A DNA stretch of 64,000 nucleotides from Cladobotryum mycophilum (Eukaryota > Ascomycota > Sordariomycetes > Hypocreales > Hypocreaceae), in NCBI GenBank assembly GCA_036429605.1, contig JAVFKD010000002.1, forward strand, positions 2,418,001-2,482,000, read 5' to 3'. Position 1 is the first letter of the stretch; every line of letters begins with the position of its first letter. The notes beneath the pieces were generated by a model, which saw only the letters and a list, made by a program, of their open reading frames with translations, did not search any database and was not told the DNA's origin. The position numbers and the translations under genes are program-made. Of this stretch, positions 59,097-64,000 are shown piece after piece.

Positions 59097-60429
59097 ATGG
59101 CAAAGGACGTCTTTGCCGTTCCGGTTTTCCTCGTCGTCTTCCGAGAGTCTCTCGAGACCGTCATCATCATCTCGGTTCTTCTCGCTTTCCTCAAGCAAAC
59201 TCTTGATGGTCCCAATGGAGATATCGTCGTCTACAAGAAGCTTAAAAAGCAGGTAAGAAGAAATGCGCGCCGCTCATCCATCCATCCATCCCACCTTAAA
59301 AAAAAAAAAAAGAGAGAGAGAGAGAGAGCAAGAAAGCCCCACCTTGAAAGATGATCCCATCTAACAATGCGCCTTCAAAACTAGGTCTGGACGGGCGTTG
59401 CCGCAGGTTTCGGAATTTGCTTGGTCGTTGCCGCATGCCTCATTGCTGTTTTCTACACCATCGGATCCAATGGCTGGGACAGGAGCGAGCAATACTATGA
59501 GGGCGCATTCTCCCTCGTAGCATCCATCATCATCACCATCATGGGCGCCGCGCTCCTTCGCATCGGCAAAATGCAGGACAAGTGGCGCGTCAAGCTCGCC
59601 AAGGCCATCGAGACCCCTCTAAAGGCTGCCTCGGAGCGAAGCTGGATCTCTCGAGCCACCGAGAAGTACGCCATGTTTATGCTTCCCTTCATCACCGTCC
59701 TCCGAGAGGGTATTGAGGCCGTCGTTTTCATCGCTGGTGTCACCTTCTCCGCCCCTGCGACGGCTGTCCCTCTGCCTGTTGTCATTGGCCTGATTGTTGG
59801 AGCCATGGTTGGATATGTCTTGTACAAGTATGTCGTCCCCTTTCCCGCAATATTCTGGTCGAATCTAACAAGGACAACAGGGGAGGATCTACCACCAAGT
59901 TGCAGCTCTTCCTGGTTGTATCCACCTGCCTACTCTACCTTGTCGGCGCTGGCTTGTTTTCCCGTGCTATCTGGAGCTTGGAGCAGGGTAAATGGAACTC
60001 TATTGTAGGCGGCGACGCCTCCGAGGTTGGCTCTGGTCCCGGTTCTTATGACATTGACAAGACTGTGTGGCATGTCAACGTAAGTTTAAAAAAGCTGCCA
60101 CATGAGAAAGATAGCAATGACTGACAATTGCATAGTGCTGCGCTCCGGATGTGCCAAACAATGGCGGTTGGGGTATCTTCAAGGCCATCCTCGGCTGGAC
60201 CAATTCCGCCACATATGGATCCGTCATCTCATACAACCTGTACTGGTTGTTTGTCATGTCCTCATTCATCGTCCTGAGATTCCACGAGACTAGAGGACGC
60301 TGGCCCTTCATGAAGGCCAAGCCCGCTGTTCCCTATGATAACGAGGCCCGAAGCGGTAGCGAGAGTAATGACGGAGGTGTGCTGGACACCAAGAACGTGC
60401 AGGAGAAGACGACTCCTATGCACGCATAA
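59097..60429 (+). CDS. FTR1: High-affinity iron permease
   Basis: Four exons (59097–59252, 59385–59827, 59881–60079, 60136–60429) encode 363 residues. The protein is polytopic, with about seven hydrophobic segments. Both iron-translocating motifs of the OFeT family are present: RESLE at residues 16–20 and REGIE at 159–163, nearly the same positions as in yeast Ftr1. The product imports the Fe(III) produced by the ferroxidase encoded by its divergent neighbour. The hydrophilic tail (after FHETRGRWPFMKAKP) is cytosolic in the family. Intron 1 (132 nt) contains an A run and a GA run; introns 2 and 3 are 53 and 56 nt. The acceptor choices restore LKKQ/VWTG, YK/GGSTTK and HVN/CCAPD. The start is the first ATG and gives the conserved MAKDVFAVPVFLVVFRE beginning. 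Confidence 0.95.
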
Positions 60430-60686
60430 AAACGTATGATGAGACGGTGAAAAATCAGTTATGAGTAATTTGAGACTTATGACATGACGCTCATCTGGGA
60501 TGAGTAGTCGTATGTAATGCAAACATCTATTGATAAACATTTCTAACGATATTGATATCCAAAAAAAATCCGATTTTTCCAACCAATTTCCCTAACTTAT
60601 TGTATAAATGGCCGTCTAGACTAGATCTAGGTGTATGGTCTCTGACACACAAAACCAATGCGAGTTGAAGCAAGTAGCCCGACGGC

Positions 60687-62181
60687 TCATCCTTCTGGCG
60701 TCCAGTCCCATGAGTTGGCCGTGAAGAGATTCTTTGCCATGCGGTCTGTATAGATGGCACCCTCGTAGCGCAGCCGCTGGTCGTTTGCCAAAGCTCTTGT
60801 AAATACAAATTTCTTTTCATTCCCTTCCTCTTTTTCGTTTTCTGGCGTTATCCACGTTACGTCGAAACGACGCTTCTTCCAATCCGCATGGTTAATCGAC
60901 ACGACTGCGGCGCCTAACATGGACTGGATGTAATCGAGAATGGGGTCGATTCGAATCTTCAGGCCGCAGTTGGTGTGATTTTTGTCAATCTGGTAGGCGG
61001 GGCATCCCTTCAAGGTTGAGAGCAGCTCTTCAATGTTTTTCATAGCGGTATCGGGGACGGATTCAAGCGACGCGGTGCTAAAGTCAACGAGAAATAGCAG
61101 CTCCTTGGATAATAGGAATTTGAGCATCTGACCGAGCTGAAAGGAATCGCATACCGCACTAGAGTCATATCCCAGCATGCATTGTCGTTCCTTTGAGGAG
61201 TATAAATTAAGGAAGTGACGTTGGACAGATGCAATGGTATTCAAGATGCACTCTCGCCGATATTGAAGCTCAGCTAGGGTATTGTTTGTTAATACGATTC
61301 AAAAAATAAAATAAACATAGTCTTTATCAGCACTTACCCTCTATTCCTTCAGGCAAATTCCACCACGCAGCGGTCAATCCTCCGTCATCCTCATTGTAGG
61401 CGCTCCATAGACGAGAGCCACGGACGATGAGCTCTCGTGATGCGTTATGCAACCGCATCGGCTGGCCAAGTAACCATGATACTAAAATCTTTTTGCGCAA
61501 GTTGCGCTCGACATCCGTTGGACGACCAGACTCGTCAACCAGTGCCCTTTCACTAGTTGCAGGCCACCCGAACTTCAAGTTGATGTTTATGGAGCCGTAG
61601 ACAGCGTGTACACAGTCGAGGCGGTCTGCAATTATGGCCATGGTGGTGACAACAGACATGTCCGCACGAGTGGCCTTTGGTGGCTTCTGATGAATGATCC
61701 TGAGAATATCCTCAAATGCGTGCTCCCGCCCAGTTGCTTTCGTGGCTTCATCATCATCGGTGATGCTGATCCATGGCAGGTCCGCAGAGTCTGCCTCGGT
61801 AGGTTTCACATTCCTCTCCTCCAGCTTGCGATGCGTCTCTGCAATGAGCCTCGCTTCCCGAAACTGGTCATTGGAGAGAAGGTTCTCAAAATATTGGGAG
61901 TGCTTCCGCAGTGCTGCCAGGCTCACTCGATATGCCACCTTGAACTTGGGCTGTAGGTTCGTCGGCGGCGTAGCATTGGAGCCACCAGGCGCTTTGCGGG
62001 TCGTAGCCAAAGCAGCAGCAGCAGCCTTCCGACTCTTCTTGAGGGTCTCGTTAGAGGTTTCGAAGGTCACATCTAGGACTATGTCGCCCTTCTCGGCCAC
62101 TTGGATAATGTCGGGGCCAGCTATCTTGGCACACGCGGGCGCATCTCCATCTGCGGATGTGGGTGCCGCAGACTCGCCCAT
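60687..62181 (-). CDS. BTB/POZ-like fungal protein of unknown function
   Basis: Two exons (62181–61338 and 61273–60687) encode 476 residues; the intron (64 nt) has GTAAGT and TAG and is in phase 1. The N-terminal ~60 residues are Ala/Ser-rich. Residues ~30–115 include DIVLDVTFETS and FKVAYRVSLAALRKHSQYFENLLSNDQF, reminiscent of a BTB/POZ fold (strand, then the 'L..HS.YF..LL' helix). The rest is helical with no catalytic motif I recognise; the C-terminal half has several Cys (CMLGYDSSAVC, CPAYQ, CGLKI). Such genes are common conserved hypotheticals in ascomycetes. It converges with FTR1, their stops being about 260 bp apart. Confidence 0.7.
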
Positions 62182-64000
62182 CCTTCACGGAGTGGTGATG
62201 CTTTCGACATGGAAGGGCTAGAGGTGGTTCGGGTTCTCAAGTCGGACCCATGGACCAATAAATGATCTTTTCCCCTCTTCGATTTTTGGACGTCAGGGTT
62301 TGTGCATGAAGCGATGCGTCGACCTGCGTGAGGCGTACGACGTTGAGGTTGAAGGTTGCAACATGGGAATTTTGTCTTTGGCAGGTTTGATGAGGTCAGC
62401 AAAGGCGATTTGGTTGTCGGTCTGGTTTTTGCATGTACATGTATATGTACGGAGTACGGAGTACAGCCACAGATGATGGGCCCGCAGAGCAGAGCAGAGC
62501 AGTACTAAGGTCGGCAACTATTGTTGATGTTTTCTTTTTCTTTTTCTTAGGATAATACTTGTAGGAGACGACTTGACTCTCTTGAGACAATCCCTGATTA
62601 GCATTACCTAAAATATCATCCTCAACATCCCTGGAAATGATTCTCCGAGTCTCATCATAATTCCCTGAATAGCCTTGACATGAACCTATGATTCAACCTG
62701 GCTGCTGTTGCTGCTGCTGCACTGCACTACACTGCATCCATCCATCCATCAAGTACCCCTGCGTGACGCATTGTTGGGATCCTGCAGGGGATCCTAGCAA
62801 ATCGGAAGAAGCCTACTGCGTACTTATAGTACTTGTATGTCATAGTAGATGACGATTTAGTAATTACTGGGTTGCCAATGCTGTGGTCATACAGATAATT
62901 ACCTACTAATAACCTACCTACGGATGATGAAACTCCTATACTATGCCTTGTTTAGTTTGCCAGCCCGACAACAACGACAACAATCAATGCACCTCAATTC
63001 CAACTAATAGATCACGGGTCACTGCAGTGCATCGTGTTACTTGTTACTTACCTACTACCCAACTGCCTGGCTACCGTATGCAATGCGGGCGCCTCGCCGC
63101 CATTCTCCAGCGGTCACCCATCTGGCGGAGAGAGAGAGGGAGGCAGCACGCACAAGCACACGCACGCCTAAAGATAGAATATGGATGACCACAGGTGGCG
63201 GCTGGTTATCATTATCGTCCACTCCCGCCTTCTCTCCTCCACTGTTTCTGTCTCGGTTCAACTGTCTCTGTTCAACTGTCTCTGGCGCCTTATCTAGCGC
63301 TCTGCTAAACCCCCTGAGGCTTAGGAGTCGGTTGCCGTTGACAGGCAAGTCCGTCGTCCCTGTGGCTTGACTTTGGACAGTGGAAAATCTGCACTTTTTG
63401 TTGGTTATTAGGATTGCATTCCCATTTTTGAGGGCATTTTCTACAAGCTGCATATTTCTTTGTCTTCACCATTTACCAGGCATCTTTCAGCTCTTCTTCA
63501 TATACTCTCTCCCCTCCTTTCGTCGAGTGCGCTGTTGGTCGTCGCTATCGTCGCGAACCCGCCCCCCCCCCCCTCCCCTCCCTCTCTCCTCACCAACTTC
63601 TTCACAGTACAGAGTCGCTACTCTCAACGTTTTATCGGCGGTTCGACGGCGCCGAGACATTATCCTCCCCCAACGGCAAGCTCATGGCCACGAGGTACAG
63701 CAAGCCACCAACGAATCGATTTCGAAAACGATCCCCAAGCTTAAGCTCACACATCTTGAGCTTTGGGTAGCAGACTGCAACGCCAATGGCATCATCATTC
63801 GCAAACAGGGCGCTTTGTTCAGCGTCGAGAGCCGCTGTCCATTGCTCGGCCGGCTCCGGCGCCATCACAACAACAGCCTCGGCTTCGTTGCTGGCAGCTT
63901 GCGCATGCACTCGAATTGCTTCACGACAAGATACGGCTCTACCGCTGAGAAAATCAACCGTCGCTAGTCGACATCGTTACTCAACTTCGATAAAACACAC
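62182..64000. other. Right-end flank, no supported gene
   Basis: Promoter of the BTB-like gene on the left, including two overlapping TACGGAGTA words (62448–62463). A pyrimidine-rich tract (about 63480–63600, with a C run near 63562–63571) resembles the DNA upstream of starts elsewhere in this window, so a plus-strand gene may begin beyond 64000. Open frames at 63380–63967 and 63632–63910 have no family features. Confidence 0.45.

Noticed and set aside
63380..63967. 195-codon plus-strand frame at the right end
   Set aside because: Composition follows pyrimidine-rich flank DNA and no domain is visible; more likely upstream DNA of a gene beyond the window.

Overview
The window reads as nuclear chromosomal DNA of a filamentous ascomycete, most likely a sordariomycete of the order Hypocreales; the species cannot be fixed by eye. 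The signs are protein-coding genes with short GT–AG introns (about 50–130 nt) carrying CTAAC-type branch sites, an OMP decarboxylase with the hydrophilic insertion seen in filamentous ascomycetes, a dynactin p150 of ro-3 type, a Zn2Cys6 regulator, and long intergenic stretches full of microsatellites and pyrimidine tracts. Introns were placed by eye from splice signals, reading frame and family resemblance.

Layout. 0–6.4 kb: the 3' part of a Uds1-type coiled-coil septation protein (+) converges on a Tcp11/Sok1-family gene (-). 6.4–19.7 kb: a 13.3 kb stretch with no gene that I can support, between the divergent Sok1-like gene and TAF13. 19.7–35.8 kb: a compact housekeeping block, TAF13, a DMT/EamA transporter, RVB1 (RuvB-like 1), an HMG-box regulator and dynactin p150 (all +), then an APH-fold phosphotransferase-like gene (-). 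36.5–46.5 kb: four minus-strand genes, SEC65/SRP19, a CCCH zinc-finger protein, a Zn2Cys6 transcription factor and pyr4/URA3. 46.5–53.2 kb: a second large gene-free head-to-head gap. 53.2–64 kb: PIS1 (phosphatidylinositol synthase), the divergent FET3–FTR1 high-affinity iron-uptake pair, a BTB-like gene, and 1.8 kb of flanking DNA without a supported gene.

How the genes relate. The clearest functional unit is the FET3/FTR1 pair: a membrane-anchored multicopper ferroxidase and its iron permease share a 1.7 kb divergent promoter with two exact ATCAGATAA elements, the extended GATA site of fungal iron repressors (SreA/SRE/Fep1/Urbs1). The other genes are mostly unrelated housekeeping or regulatory functions.

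Points deserving attention: three single-base reading-frame breaks in two neighbouring genes (SEC65 and the CCCH gene), all in five-base G/C runs within 2 kb; a GC–AG intron; an intergenic 9-mer (TACGGAGTA) far above chance; and the two unusually large head-to-head gaps. I saw no transposon, rRNA, tRNA, CRISPR array or secondary-metabolite cluster. I did not find a convincing undescribed system.
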